A stretch of 64,000 nt of DNA from Streptomyces sp. R21. Its GTDB lineage: Bacteria; Actinomycetota; Actinomycetes; Streptomycetales; Streptomycetaceae. The translations under genes were made by a program, and so were the position numbers. The notes under the pieces are model-generated. The model worked only from the letters and a program-made list of their open reading frames with translations. It ran no database searches and was not told the DNA's origin. The stretch covers positions 1,364,001-1,428,000 of the forward strand of contig NZ_CP163435.1 in assembly GCF_041051975.1 (NCBI RefSeq). Reading direction: 5' to 3'. This document shows, piece after piece, positions 39,607 to 48,259 of the stretch (within the stretch, counting starts at the first letter, position 1; the number at the start of each line of letters is the position of its first letter).

Positions 39607-39886
39607 TCAGCTCGGCCACGAGGTGGATCGTGTCGCCGACCGCCGACCGCCGGGCCCCTCACCGCTGTCGGTGGCAGTGGTTTTCCGCGCCCAGCTCATC
39701 GTCTGCTCGTCTGGGCGGTGGACCAGAAGCTCGACCGACAGCAGCAATGCAACAGGCGGCCATCCTGCGACCAGTACCGGCTTCCATTCCAAGGCCGGTA
39801 CTGCCGCGACGTTTGCGGCCAGGGAGACAGCGATTCCCAGCAAGAAGGCCGTCCACCGACAGGACCCACAACGAAGCGCTCACCGC
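39607..39886 (-). pseudogene. Remnant of a DUF2637 (plasmid-transfer-type) membrane protein gene
   Basis: One minus-strand frame reads LWVLSVDGLL, and then, in the next frame, LGIAVSLAANVAAVPALEWK followed by PVLVAGWPPVALLLSVELLV and HRPDEQT. In intact DUF2637 proteins of Streptomyces plasmids and integrative elements the LSVDGL and SLAANVA segments lie in one frame about 25 residues further apart. The gene here thus has an internal deletion with frameshift and lacks its N-terminus. It is probably the last trace of an excised or decayed integrative element. Confidence 0.62.
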
Positions 39887-39914
39887 GTCCCACAGGGGTC
39901 AGCAAGGGTGCAGC

Positions 39915-41324
39915 TCAGCCCCAGGCCCCGACCGGCACGAACGAACTGTCCTGCCGGAACTGATCCGTCCCGTCCGTCGGGTCCACGCGGAGTTGGTAGT
40001 TGTAGTGGCGCAGGTAGTAGCCGGGGTAGTTGTACGACTCGAAGCGGATGGAACCGGACGTCGTGCCGGTGCGGGCGGTGAACGTGGCGTCCTTGGCGAA
40101 GGTCGATGTGCCGTCGTTGGGGTCGAAGCGGCCTCGGAAGCCGTAGTGGCGGAGATAGTTGCCGGAGGCGTCGCGGAAGGAGAAGGCGTTCGCGTCGGCG
40201 AGGCCCGCTACGACGGTGAAGGTGGCGGCCTGCTTCTCGGACGTGGTGCTGGAGCTGGTCACCACGGGGAGGTTGAGCAGGGAGGACTGCTCCTGCCAGT
40301 AGCGGGTGGAGTAGTTGGCCGACCGGAAGGAGCGGGTGACGCCGGTCGGCAGGGTCACGCCTCCGGAGACGGTCTCCTTGACCACGGTGAAGTGGCGTGC
40401 CGTGCCGGAGATGACGGGCAGCTTGGCCGGCGCACTCCAGGTGGCGAACGTGTCGTAGCTGTCGCTGGAGTAGTAACTGCCGTCGCCGTAGCCGTCGAAG
40501 AAGATCCGCCAGCCGCCGTTGTCGAGCTGCACCAGGGCCGGGCCCTCGCGGTAGCTGCCCCAGCCCGCCCAGTCGCCCGTCCTGCTGATCGTGTAGGGGC
40601 CGGTGAGGCTGGTGGCGGTGGCGTACTCGATGTACTTGGTCGTCTCGTTCTTGGTGAAGGCGTGGTAGGTGGAACCGATCCTCACGATGTACGTGTCGAT
40701 GTGGTTGCTGCCGATGCCGGACAGGGCCACCGGCGAACTCCACGTGGTGAGAGCGGAGTTGGTCGCCTTGAGCAGGTAGGGCGTGAAGATCCATTCGTCG
40801 TTGGTGGTCGAGCAGGACACGATCACGTTGACGCTGCCGTCGCTGTCGACGAACCACTCGGGGGCCCAGGCGCGCGAGAGGTTCGTGAGCGGGACCGTGT
40901 AGTCGTACAGGAAGGTCCAGTTGGCCCGGTCGGAGCTGCGCGCGAAGCCGATGGTCGTGCTGGTGTCCTGCCAGGTGTGCGTGGTGTAGGTCAGGTAGTA
41001 GTAGCCGTTGGTGTGCTTGAAGACGCTGGCGTCGCGGATCCGGTTGCTGGGCGGGGTGTATGCGGAGGCCTTGAGCAGCCGGAAGTCGGTGGCGTCGTCG
41101 GACTGGTAGACGTTGACGGTGCCGTCGTCGCTGTTGAGGAACGGCACGATGGTGTAGCGGGTGGCGGAGCCTGTGGGGGGTGCGGCGGCCGCGGCGGTGC
41201 CGAGCAGGCCCGGCAGTTCGCCCAGGACGAGCACCGAGGCGGGCAGGGCGGCCATCGCGCGCAGCAGGCTGCGGCGGGACGGCGGGAGGGACCTCGAAAG
41301 ACCGGCGTTGGCCGATGCGGTCAC
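39915..41324 (-). CDS. Secreted GH43-like five-bladed propeller protein with AbfB (CBM42) domain
   Basis: A 469-residue exported protein. A Tat-type signal (RR at residues 17-18, then LLRAMAALPASVLVLGELPG and an AAAAAPP cleavage region) precedes a beta-propeller. The propeller has IRDASVFKHTNGYYYLTYTT, APEWFVDSDGSVNVIV and YREGPALVQLDNGGWRIFFD, which supply candidate Asp/Glu residues. From about residue 325 an AbfB arabinose-binding domain repeats the SFRSANYSTRYW and SIRFESYNYPGYYLRHYNYQ modules. It probably acts on arabinan or arabinoxylan outside the cell. GTG 41324 has GGGGAG 6 nt upstream. A GAAAC-CTGT-GTTTC dyad (41440-41453) and ACGCTTTCA in the upstream region may be sugar-regulator sites. 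Confidence 0.85.
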   Translation of the reverse strand: MTASANAGLSRSLPPSRRSLLRAMAALPASVLVLGELPGLLGTAAAAAPPTGSATRYTIVPFLNSDDGTVNVYQSDDATDFRLLKASAYTPPSNRIRDASVFKHTNGYYYLTYTTHTWQDTSTTIGFARSSDRANWTFLYDYTVPLTNLSRAWAPEWFVDSDGSVNVIVSCSTTNDEWIFTPYLLKATNSALTTWSSPVALSGIGSNHIDTYIVRIGSTYHAFTKNETTKYIEYATATSLTGPYTISRTGDWAGWGSYREGPALVQLDNGGWRIFFDGYGDGSYYSSDSYDTFATWSAPAKLPVISGTARHFTVVKETVSGGVTLPTGVTRSFRSANYSTRYWQEQSSLLNLPVVTSSSTTSEKQAATFTVVAGLADANAFSFRDASGNYLRHYGFRGRFDPNDGTSTFAKDATFTARTGTTSGSIRFESYNYPGYYLRHYNYQLRVDPTDGTDQFRQDSSFVPVGAWG

Positions 41325-41439
41325 GTGCAACTCCCCAGGGAGGTTCGGCATGCCGAACGTGGTTCGGAAATTCGATCAGACGGTAAGGGTGAGTCGCGTG
41401 CGCGTCAACGCTTTCAACACGGGCAGGTGACCACTGTGT

Positions 41440-41453
41440 GAAACCTGTGTTTC
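41440..41453. promoter_or_regulatory. GAAAC-CTGT-GTTTC dyad upstream of the GH43-like gene
   Basis: A perfect 5-bp inverted repeat with a 4-nt spacer lies 115 bp upstream of the GTG at 41324. CAACGCTTTCAAC, similar to a half of LacI-family operators, lies between it and the gene. Either could mediate sugar-dependent control. Confidence 0.35.
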
Positions 41454-41537
41454 GTATGGGGCGCCGTCTTGAAGTCGCGAACTCCGTTTCCCTCGAGGGA
41501 AGTTCCGCTTCCCGTACCGCGACCCGCGCACGGACGT

Positions 41538-41549
41538 TACCGTTCGGTA
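41538..41549. promoter_or_regulatory. TACCGTTCGGTA dyad before the amidase gene
   Basis: The 12-bp dyad TACCG-TT-CGGTA ends 26 bp before the amidase ATG. The ACCGTTCGGT core is common in TetR-family operators. The same core in the other orientation occurs at 16413-16422. Confidence 0.45.
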
Positions 41550-41575
41550 GACAACGTGCTTCCGGAGGTGCCCTC

Positions 41576-43000
41576 ATGACTCCTGACCGTGCCGCGGGCC
41601 TGGCCGAGTGCGTTCGCGCCCTGGCCGACGGCGAGGTGACCTCCCGCGCGCTCGTCGAACAGGCCCTCGCCCGGGTCGAGTCGACGCAGTCCACCGTCAA
41701 CGCCTTCCGGGTCGTACGGGCCGAGGCGGCGCTCGCCGAGGCCGACGCGGCGGACAAGGAACTCGCGGCCGGTGTGCGACGGCCGCTGCTGGGCGTACCG
41801 GTGGCGGTCAAGGACGACATGGACGTGGCGGGCGAGCCCACCGCGTTCGGCTGCGAGGGTGAGTTCCCGCCCGCGGTGGAGGACGGGGAGGCGGTACGGC
41901 GACTGCGCGCGGCCGGCGCGGTGATCCTCGGCAAGACCAACACCTGCGAATTCGGACAGTGGCCGTTCACCGAGGGCCCCGCGTTCGGGGTGACCCGCAA
42001 TCCGTGGAACTCCGAGCACACGCCGGGTGGTTCGTCGGGCGGCTCGGCGGCGGCGGTCGCCGCGGGCCTGGTGCCGGCCGCCCTCGGCTCGGACGGCGCC
42101 GGGTCGGTGCGGATACCGGCCTCCTGGACCCACCTGATCGGCATCAAACCGCAGCGCGGCCGCATCTCGACCTGGCCGCGCCCGGAGTCCTTCCAGGGCA
42201 TCACGGTCAACGGCACGCTCGCCCGTACGGTCGAGGACGCGGCCCTGCTCCTGGACGCGGCGAGCGGCAACCATGAACAGGACCTGCACCGGCCGCCCGC
42301 GCTGCGCGTCTCGGACGCGGTGGGCCGGGAGCCGGGCCGACTGCGTATCGCCCTCGCCCTCAAGCCGCCCTTCACCGCGCTGCCGGCACGGCTGCGACCC
42401 GACGTACGGGCCCGGATCGTCCAGCTCGCCGACACACTGGCCGCGTTGGGACACACCGTCGAGGAGGCCGATCCGGCGTACGGGCAGATCGGGCTCACCT
42501 TCATCCCGCGCGCCACGGCCGGGCTCGCCGAACGGGTCCGCGAGGCCCCCTTCCCCGCACTGCTGGACCGGCGCACCCGCGACGCCGCCCGGCTGGGCCG
42601 GCTGCTCGGCGGTGCCCCGCTGCGGGCGGCCCGGCGCGCCGAGGCGACGCTGCACCGGCGCGTCGGGGCACTCTTCGAGACGTACGACGTCATGCTCGCG
42701 CCCACGACGGCCGCTCCCCCGCCGCGGATCGGCTCCATGCTGAGCCTCGGCGGCTTCGCCACCGACCGCGCGATGATCGCCGCGTGCCCCTACGCCTGGC
42801 CCTGGAACATCCTCGGCTGGCCCGGCGTCAACGTCCCCGCCGGATTCGTCGCCGGTGGCCTTCCCGTCGGCGCGCAGCTCCTCGGCCCGGCGAACAGCGA
42901 GCCGCTCCTCGTGTCGCTGGCCGCGCAGTTGGAGGCCGACCTGCGCTGGCACGAGCAGTGGCCGCCGCAGCAGGCCGCCACGGACGCACCGGCCGCGTAG
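41576..43000 (+). CDS. Amidase signature family protein
   Basis: This 474-residue amidase hydrolyses a carboxamide. The Ser-cisSer-Lys triad is visible: the Lys in VPVAVKDDMDVAG (near residue 81), the cis-Ser and nucleophilic Ser in the motif TPGGSSGGSAAAVAAG followed by LGSDGAGSVRIPASW. KPQRGRISTWP lies after them, and NILGWPGVNVPAGF near the C-terminus. There is no signal peptide, so it is cytosolic. ATG 41576 has GGAGG 6 nt upstream; an earlier in-frame start at 41438 would run through the promoter dyad. The next gene starts 26 nt later. Confidence 0.92.
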   Translation: MTPDRAAGLAECVRALADGEVTSRALVEQALARVESTQSTVNAFRVVRAEAALAEADAADKELAAGVRRPLLGVPVAVKDDMDVAGEPTAFGCEGEFPPAVEDGEAVRRLRAAGAVILGKTNTCEFGQWPFTEGPAFGVTRNPWNSEHTPGGSSGGSAAAVAAGLVPAALGSDGAGSVRIPASWTHLIGIKPQRGRISTWPRPESFQGITVNGTLARTVEDAALLLDAASGNHEQDLHRPPALRVSDAVGREPGRLRIALALKPPFTALPARLRPDVRARIVQLADTLAALGHTVEEADPAYGQIGLTFIPRATAGLAERVREAPFPALLDRRTRDAARLGRLLGGAPLRAARRAEATLHRRVGALFETYDVMLAPTTAAPPPRIGSMLSLGGFATDRAMIAACPYAWPWNILGWPGVNVPAGFVAGGLPVGAQLLGPANSEPLLVSLAAQLEADLRWHEQWPPQQAATDAPAA

Positions 43001-43026
43001 GCGGGTGGGGACCGTACGCTGTGACC

Positions 43027-43245
43027 ATGGACGATGCTCCGATGGTCGGGTTGATGGGACGGGTGACCGGCACGGTCGGGCCCGGGCTCGTCGGTGAGGT
43101 GATCGTCCGGGTGCGCGGCGGTGCCGAGGCCTTTCTCGCCTACCCCGCCTCGGCGAAGGACCGCCTGGAGCGGGGCACGGTGGTGATGGTGGTGGAGTAC
43201 CTGCCGCCGCGCACGGTGTACGTGTCGGCCGCCTACGACGGCTGA
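43027..43245 (+). CDS. Small NfeD-like (OB-fold) protein
   Basis: A 72-residue protein with the strand pattern of an OB fold: MVGLMGRVTGTVGPGLVGEV, then IVRVRGGAEAFLAYPA, then LERGTVVMVVEYLPPRTVYV. It resembles the C-terminal domain of NfeD-type proteins, which are commonly encoded beside SPFH/flotillin genes, as here (SPFH gene 205 bp downstream). No membrane segment is present. A GTG at 43021 is an alternative start two codons upstream. Confidence 0.7.
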   Translation: MDDAPMVGLMGRVTGTVGPGLVGEVIVRVRGGAEAFLAYPASAKDRLERGTVVMVVEYLPPRTVYVSAAYDG

Positions 43246-43449
43246 CCCTCCCCGTAGGGCTTACGACAACTGGCCGTCCGCCCCTATCGATTGACGTTGT
43301 GTCATACGTCAGTTGAGCGCGCGTCCTGCCAGGTGAGAGCCGTATGCGTCAAGATTGCAACAAGGATTCGTCAGCGGCTGTACCCGGGACTCGCACAGGA
43401 GCACACTCCCTTCGTTCGGTGCCGAAAGGGCACCATTCAAAGGGGGCGT

Positions 43450-44940
43450 ATGCCGATGGTTGTCGGCGTCGTAGCGGGGGCAGTTGTCCTCGCGCTGATC
43501 TTCATCGTTGTGGTCTTCAAGCTCATGTGGCGCGTCGCGGAGCCCAACGAAGCACTCATCATCTCCGGTTCGAAACACCGGACCGAAGGCCTTGAAGAAG
43601 GCATGGGATTCCGCATCGTCACGGGGCGCGGCACGCTGGTGCTGCCGGGTGTACAGGCGGTGCGCAAGATCTCGCTCGACCTCAACGAGACCGAGCTGCA
43701 CGTGGACTGCGTGACCACCCAGGGCATTCCGCTCAAGGTGCGGGGCGTGGTCATCTTCAAGGTGGGCGACGACTTCGTGTCGATCGCCAACGCGGGCCGT
43801 CGCTTCCTCGACCAGCAGAAGATGATGTCGGAGCGGGTGCACAACGTGTTCGCCGGTCATCTGCGGTCCATCGTCGGCGGGTTGACCGTCGAGGACATGA
43901 TCCGCGACCGGGAGAAGCTGACCGGTCAGACGCGGGCCGCGTGCGGTACGGAGATGGAGAAGCTCGGTCTGATCGTCGACTCGCTGCAGATCCACGAGAT
44001 CGAGGACCCGACCGGCTACATCAAGAACCTCGCGATGCCGCACGCCGCCGCCGTACAGCGCGACGCACGCATCGCACAGGCGGAGGCGAACCGTCTCGCC
44101 ACCGAGGCCGAACAGGCGGCCGCGGCCCGGATGTCGGAGGCGACCCGGGACAGCGAGATCCTCCAGGCCGGCTACCAGGCCGAGCGGGACAAGGCGGCGG
44201 CGAAGGCCCAGCAGGCCGGACCGCTTGCCGATGCCGCAGCCCGGCAGGACGTGGTCGTCCAGGAGACCCGGGTCGCCGAACTGGAGGCGCACCGCCGCGA
44301 GCAGCAGCTGCAGGCGGACGTCCGCAAGCCCGCGGACGCCAAGGCGTACGAGACCCGGGCCCGGGCCGAGGCCGAGCGTGACGCGCGGATCTCCGCCGCG
44401 CAGGCCAAGGCGCAGGAGACCGAACTGGCGGCCGCCGCCGAGGCGACCCGGGTCAAGGCGGCAGCGGGCGCCGAGGCCGAGTCGACGAAGGCGCGCGGCC
44501 TGGCCACGGCGCAGGCGACCCGGGCCACCGGTGAGGCCGAGGCCGCCGCCGCGCAGGCCAAGGGGCTCGCGGCCGCCGAGGCGACCCGGGCGAAGGGACT
44601 CGCCGAGGCGGAGGCCATCAAGGCACGGGCCGCCGCCCTCGCCGAGAACCAGGAGGCCGTGGTCGCCCAGCAGCTCGCCGAGAACTGGCCGGAGATCGTC
44701 CAGGCCGGCGCGAGCGCCTTCGGCAACGTCGAGCACATGGTGCTCCTCAACGGCGCCGACGGCATGTCGGACATGTTCACCAAGGCCCTCACCATGGGCG
44801 GCACGGGTCTCGGCCTGGCCCGCCAGCTGCTCGCCTCGATGAACCAGAACGGGGTCGCGGCCCCGGGCAACACCGCCGGTCTGAACGGCTTCGCACCGCC
44901 CCGTACGGAGAAGGTTCCGGTCGAGAAGGACGAGGAGTGA
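43450..44940 (+). CDS. SPFH/Band 7 (flotillin-like) membrane protein
   Basis: A 496-residue protein. One N-terminal membrane helix (VVGVVAGAVVLALIFIVVVF, residues about 4-23) is followed by an SPFH/Band 7 domain (RVAEPNEALIISGSKHRTEG to IHEIEDPTGYIKNLAMP, about residues 30-195). A long Ala/Glu/Lys-rich coiled coil (about 200-400) follows, and a C-terminal oligomerisation part ends at GFAPPRTEKVPVEKDEE. Flotillin-like proteins scaffold membrane microdomains. ATG 43450 has AGGGGG 3-4 nt upstream; an ATG at 43456 has better spacing and may be the true start. A strong hairpin follows. Confidence 0.9.
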   Translation: MPMVVGVVAGAVVLALIFIVVVFKLMWRVAEPNEALIISGSKHRTEGLEEGMGFRIVTGRGTLVLPGVQAVRKISLDLNETELHVDCVTTQGIPLKVRGVVIFKVGDDFVSIANAGRRFLDQQKMMSERVHNVFAGHLRSIVGGLTVEDMIRDREKLTGQTRAACGTEMEKLGLIVDSLQIHEIEDPTGYIKNLAMPHAAAVQRDARIAQAEANRLATEAEQAAAARMSEATRDSEILQAGYQAERDKAAAKAQQAGPLADAAARQDVVVQETRVAELEAHRREQQLQADVRKPADAKAYETRARAEAERDARISAAQAKAQETELAAAAEATRVKAAAGAEAESTKARGLATAQATRATGEAEAAAAQAKGLAAAEATRAKGLAEAEAIKARAAALAENQEAVVAQQLAENWPEIVQAGASAFGNVEHMVLLNGADGMSDMFTKALTMGGTGLGLARQLLASMNQNGVAAPGNTAGLNGFAPPRTEKVPVEKDEE

Positions 44941-44959
44941 CCTAGAGATTGCGCTGTCC

Positions 44960-45000
44960 GAGCGCCCTTCCCGGCCGTGTCGCGGCCGGGAAGGGCGCTC
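44960..45000. terminator. Strong hairpin terminator
   Basis: Perfect 17-bp arms GAGCGCCCTTCCCGGCC and GGCCGGGAAGGGCGCTC with a 7-nt loop lie between the convergent SPFH (end 44940) and GH18 (end 45014) genes. Confidence 0.85.
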
Positions 45001-45013
45001 GCCAAACCGGACG

Positions 45014-46069
45014 TCAGGCAAGTGTCCGCCACAGCTGTGGGTCCTCGAAGTTGAGGGCCCACAGCACCGTGTGCGTCACGCCGTACTTGCGGAGCACCGG
45101 CAGGTCCTCGGCGATCCCGCGGGCGTCCTGGTACCAGACGGTGCGGCGGGTGCCGTTCTCCACATAGGTGAAGTGCGGAGTGCGAGAGATCGGGTCGAGG
45201 CGGTAGGGGGCCCTGACACGGCGGCGGAGGGCCTCCGCCTCCTTCGAGGTGACGTGACGGGCGTGGCCGGGGGTGCCGGCGGCCCAGTCCCAGCCGTACG
45301 CGGGCAGGCCCATCTCCAGTTTGCGGACCGGGACTTGGGCGGTGGCGCGACGCAGGATGTCGTCGTACCAGTCCGGGGAGGAGAGCGGGCCGGACGGGCC
45401 GCCGGACCAGTGGAGGTCGTAGCCCATGATGCGCAGCCGGTCGGCGGCGGCGCCGAGTCGGCGGTAGTCCCAGACGCGGCCGGTGTTCGCGGTCTGCGGG
45501 GAGACGGTGACGAAGCACTGCTTGCCCAGCTCGTGCAGGCGGCCGCAGAGGCCGGCGACGAAGGTGGCGTAGTCGGCCCGGACCTTCCGGTACGCGGCGT
45601 CCCCCGTCGGGGCGATGGATTCGTAGTCGAGGTCGATGCCGTCGTAGGACCGGCTGCGGACCAGGCGTTCGAGCGCGCGGATGTGGGTGGCGCGGCTCTC
45701 CGCCCCGGCGAGAACGGCGGCCAGGGCGCCGGGCTTCAGCTGCTCCATGACCGTGGGCACGACCTGGATGCCCGCGCGGTGCAGCCCGTCGATGATGCGC
45801 CGCTCACCGGCGCCGGGGTGGCCGTCGATGCGGTCGGCGCCCTTGGTCTCGTACCAGAACGGGCTGATGGTGCGCAGTTGGGCGGCGTGGCTGAGGGCGT
45901 TGTCGTATGCGGCGCGCTGGTCCCACCAGGGCAGCCAGGCGGAGACGGTACGGGGTCGTGGTGCCGTCCCGTGTGCCGGCGCCGGTCCGGGTGCGAGGGT
46001 CAGGGCCGCCAGGGCCAGTGCGAGGGCTCCCCAGTTGGCCCGGGTGCGCCATGCGTGTCGTCTCACCAT
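45014..46069 (-). CDS. Secreted glycoside hydrolase family 18 protein
   Basis: A 351-residue exported protein. The signal peptide is MVRRHAWRTRANWGALALAL followed by AALTLAPGPAPAHG. The GH18 barrel shows VSAWLPWWDQRAAYDNAL, the catalytic SYDGIDLDYESIAP (DGxDxDxE, Glu near residue 148), RIMGYDLHWSGG (the MxYD-like motif) and LEMGLPAYGWDW. Such proteins are often spore-germination or cell-wall type GH18 enzymes rather than chitinases, and no chitin-binding domain is present. ATG 46069 is directly followed by a GTG codon (46066). It is divergent from the PemK/MazF-like gene. Confidence 0.88.
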   Translation of the reverse strand: MVRRHAWRTRANWGALALALAALTLAPGPAPAHGTAPRPRTVSAWLPWWDQRAAYDNALSHAAQLRTISPFWYETKGADRIDGHPGAGERRIIDGLHRAGIQVVPTVMEQLKPGALAAVLAGAESRATHIRALERLVRSRSYDGIDLDYESIAPTGDAAYRKVRADYATFVAGLCGRLHELGKQCFVTVSPQTANTGRVWDYRRLGAAADRLRIMGYDLHWSGGPSGPLSSPDWYDDILRRATAQVPVRKLEMGLPAYGWDWAAGTPGHARHVTSKEAEALRRRVRAPYRLDPISRTPHFTYVENGTRRTVWYQDARGIAEDLPVLRKYGVTHTVLWALNFEDPQLWRTLA

Positions 46070-46140
46070 GGGCCGAGCCTGCGGGCCATCACCCGGACCC
46101 GCGCGACGGGTTGGGCCGGACAGCCTCTAACGTGACCCGC

Positions 46141-46596
46141 GTGACTGCCTTTACCGATGAGACCGACGCAGACGTCCCCGGCCGCTACGGGCCCTCCGCG
46201 ACCACCGAGGCCGAGCCCCGCGAGGTGGGCCGGGTGAAGACGGAGTACTCCCCCGCGCACGACGGCGACCCGGACCCCGGCGAGATCGTGTGGACGTGGG
46301 TGCCGTTCGAGGAGAACGACGGCCGGGGCAAGGACCGCCCGGTGCTCGTCGTGGCCCGCGAGGCCACCGGCACGTTCCTCGCCGTCCAGCTCTCCAGCAA
46401 GCGGCACGACGGCGACCGGGAGTGGGTGGCGATCGGCAGCGGGCCCTGGGACCGGTCCGGGCGCGACTCGTGGGTGGATGCCGACCGGGTGCTGCGGCTG
46501 CACGAGGACGGCATGCGCCGGGAGGCGTGCGCGCTGGACCGAATGCGGTTCAACCTGGTCGTGCACCGGCTGCGGGAGCGCTACGGCTGGCGCTGA
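46141..46596 (+). CDS. PemK/MazF-like protein
   Basis: A protein of about 151 residues with the MazF/PemK beta-barrel pattern: PDPGEIVWTWVPFEENDGRG, KDRPVLVVAREATGTFLAVQ, LSSKRHDGDREWVAIGSGPW and DADRVLRLHEDGMRREACAL. Typical MazF toxins start with GDI/EIVWVDF and are RNA endonucleases; here a 40-residue N-terminal extension (DETDADVPGRYGPSATTE) precedes it. No antitoxin gene is adjacent, so a free-standing housekeeping or regulatory role is possible. The start is uncertain: GTG at 46141 or at 46132, neither with a clear ribosome-binding site. Confidence 0.78.
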   Translation: MTAFTDETDADVPGRYGPSATTEAEPREVGRVKTEYSPAHDGDPDPGEIVWTWVPFEENDGRGKDRPVLVVAREATGTFLAVQLSSKRHDGDREWVAIGSGPWDRSGRDSWVDADRVLRLHEDGMRREACALDRMRFNLVVHRLRERYGWR

Positions 46597-46893
46597 CCGG
46601 CTTTCGGGGCGCCCGGCTGCCCGACTCGACGTCTGCCCGGCCCGCGTTCGCCGTTCGCACAGCGGGCCGGCAGACGGTCGGTCGGCCGACAGCACACGCC
46701 GTGGCGGCGAAACCACGCGGCCGCACTCAGTCCGAACCGGCCGTCTCGGGCGGCCCGACGTGGTACGTCCAAGTGACCTGCGCGGCGCCGAACGGGTGGA
46801 CTCGTGCGGCAGGCGACCGCGCGCCGGACGTGCGCCAAGGACGCGGATGGTGACGTGGCTGCCCCGACCCAGACCTGGAAGAGGCACCGAGAC

Positions 46894-48093
46894 GTGACAC
46901 GTACCCCCGCCCGTCGTGTCTTCGCCGCAGCGCTGCTCGTGGCATCCGTTCTGGCCCCGATGGTGGCGACTCCCGCCACCGCGGCCCAGACCGTCGCGCC
47001 GCACCCCTCCCGATCGGACGACTGCCCCCGGCACGGACTCGGCCCTGAGCTGACCTCACGGCTGGACAAGGCCATCGAGAAGGTCCGTCGGCAGGCCGAC
47101 ATCCCCGGTGTCGTCGCCGGACTGTGGATGCCGGGCAAGGGATGCTACGTCCGCGCGACAGGCGTCGCCGACACGGCCACCCGCAAGCCGATGACCACCG
47201 ACGTCTTCGTCCGGATCGGCAGCGAGACCAAGACCTTCACGGTCACGGCGCTGCTCAAGCTCGTCGACGACGGCCGGATCGGACTCGACGACCCGATCTC
47301 CGACTACCTCCACGGTGTGCCAGGCGGCCACCGGATCACGCTGCGCCATCTCGCCGAGATGCGCAGCGGTCTCTTCCCCTACACCGCGGACGCGGACTTC
47401 CAGCACGATCTGCTGAGCGACCCCAAGCGTTCGTTCACCCCGCGGCAGGTGCTGGCGTACGGCTACAAGCACCACAACACCTTCAAGCCGGGTACGCAGT
47501 TCCAGTACTCCAACACCAACCTCGTCCTCCTCGGTCTGGTGGTCGAAAAGGTCAGCGGGCATCCCCTCGTCGACTTCGTCGAGAAGCGGGTGCTGCGTCC
47601 CGCCCACCTGTCCTGGACACTGTTCCCGCGGCCCTTCGAGTTCCCTCGGCCGCACCCGAGCGGCTACACCAACCAGACGCTGACCGGTGAGGTCACCAAC
47701 AGCACGAACTGGAACCCCAGTTGGGCGTGGGCGGCCGGCGCCATGATCTCCAACCTGCACGACCTGCGCCGCTGGGCGAAGGTCGTCGCCACGGGCACGC
47801 TGCTGCGGCCGGAGACCCAGGCACAGAGACTCAAGACGCTGCCGACCGGGTACCCGGGCACCAGCTACGGCCTGGGCATCTTCAAGAGCGGTGGCTGGAT
47901 CGGGCACAACGGCTCCATCCCCGGATACGAGACCGTGACCGTCTACCTGCCGTCGAAGAAGGCCACCTTGGTGCTGATGATCAACACCGACATCACCTAT
48001 CAGGGCAAGGAGCCGTCCTCGCTGCTGGCCCGGGCGATCACCGAGGTCGTGACACCGAGCAACGTCTACGACCGACCGATCCCCGGGCGCTGA
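46894..48093 (+). CDS. Secreted serine hydrolase (class C beta-lactamase / D-alanyl-D-alanine carboxypeptidase family)
   Basis: A 399-residue exported protein. The signal peptide is VTRTPARRVFAAALLVASVL followed by APMVATPATAA. The penicilloyl-serine family motifs are IGSETKTFT (SxxK, Ser near residue 110), FQYSNTNLVLLG (YxN, Tyr near 204) and GHNGSIPGYE (HxG, near 337). It may be a DD-peptidase or esterase; a role as a resistance beta-lactamase is not implied. GTG 46894 has GGAAGAGG upstream and opens directly with the signal. The 297 bp upstream hold no other gene that I can see. A hairpin follows. Confidence 0.88.
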   Translation: MTRTPARRVFAAALLVASVLAPMVATPATAAQTVAPHPSRSDDCPRHGLGPELTSRLDKAIEKVRRQADIPGVVAGLWMPGKGCYVRATGVADTATRKPMTTDVFVRIGSETKTFTVTALLKLVDDGRIGLDDPISDYLHGVPGGHRITLRHLAEMRSGLFPYTADADFQHDLLSDPKRSFTPRQVLAYGYKHHNTFKPGTQFQYSNTNLVLLGLVVEKVSGHPLVDFVEKRVLRPAHLSWTLFPRPFEFPRPHPSGYTNQTLTGEVTNSTNWNPSWAWAAGAMISNLHDLRRWAKVVATGTLLRPETQAQRLKTLPTGYPGTSYGLGIFKSGGWIGHNGSIPGYETVTVYLPSKKATLVLMINTDITYQGKEPSSLLARAITEVVTPSNVYDRPIPGR

Positions 48094-48185
48094 AGATCTT
48101 TACGGCGCAGGTTGCAGCCGTGTGGTGACGGCTGATCCCGGCCGCGCCACGCCGGAGGCACGAGAGATTCCGTCCCGGGACCAGC

Positions 48186-48225
48186 GGCCGATGCCGCCCG
48201 CACTGACACGCGGGCGGCATCGGCC
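48186..48225. terminator. Hairpin terminator
   Basis: Perfect 16-bp arms GGCCGATGCCGCCCGC and GCGGGCGGCATCGGCC around an 8-nt loop lie between the convergent hydrolase (end 48093) and PARG (end 48260) genes. Confidence 0.82.
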
Positions 48226-48259
48226 TTGTCACGCGAGCTCTGACGAACACCGCCGAGTG

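Noticed and set aside
39607..39843. The 78-codon minus-strand frame as an intact small membrane-protein gene
   Set aside because: Its first residues continue the DUF2637 pattern only after a frame change from the upstream LSVDGLL segment, so it is better read as a broken remnant.
39423..41441. A 672-codon plus-strand frame opposite the GH43/AbfB gene, and a 960-codon minus-strand frame across 39880-42762
   Set aside because: The composition is Gly/Val/Ala- or Ser/Arg-rich shadow coding. The real genes (GH43-like minus, amidase plus) have signal, motif and ribosome-binding-site support.
46894..48093. Beta-lactam resistance determinant
   Set aside because: The SxxK, YxN and HxG motifs define a broad serine-hydrolase family including DD-peptidases and esterases; nothing specific to a beta-lactamase is seen.
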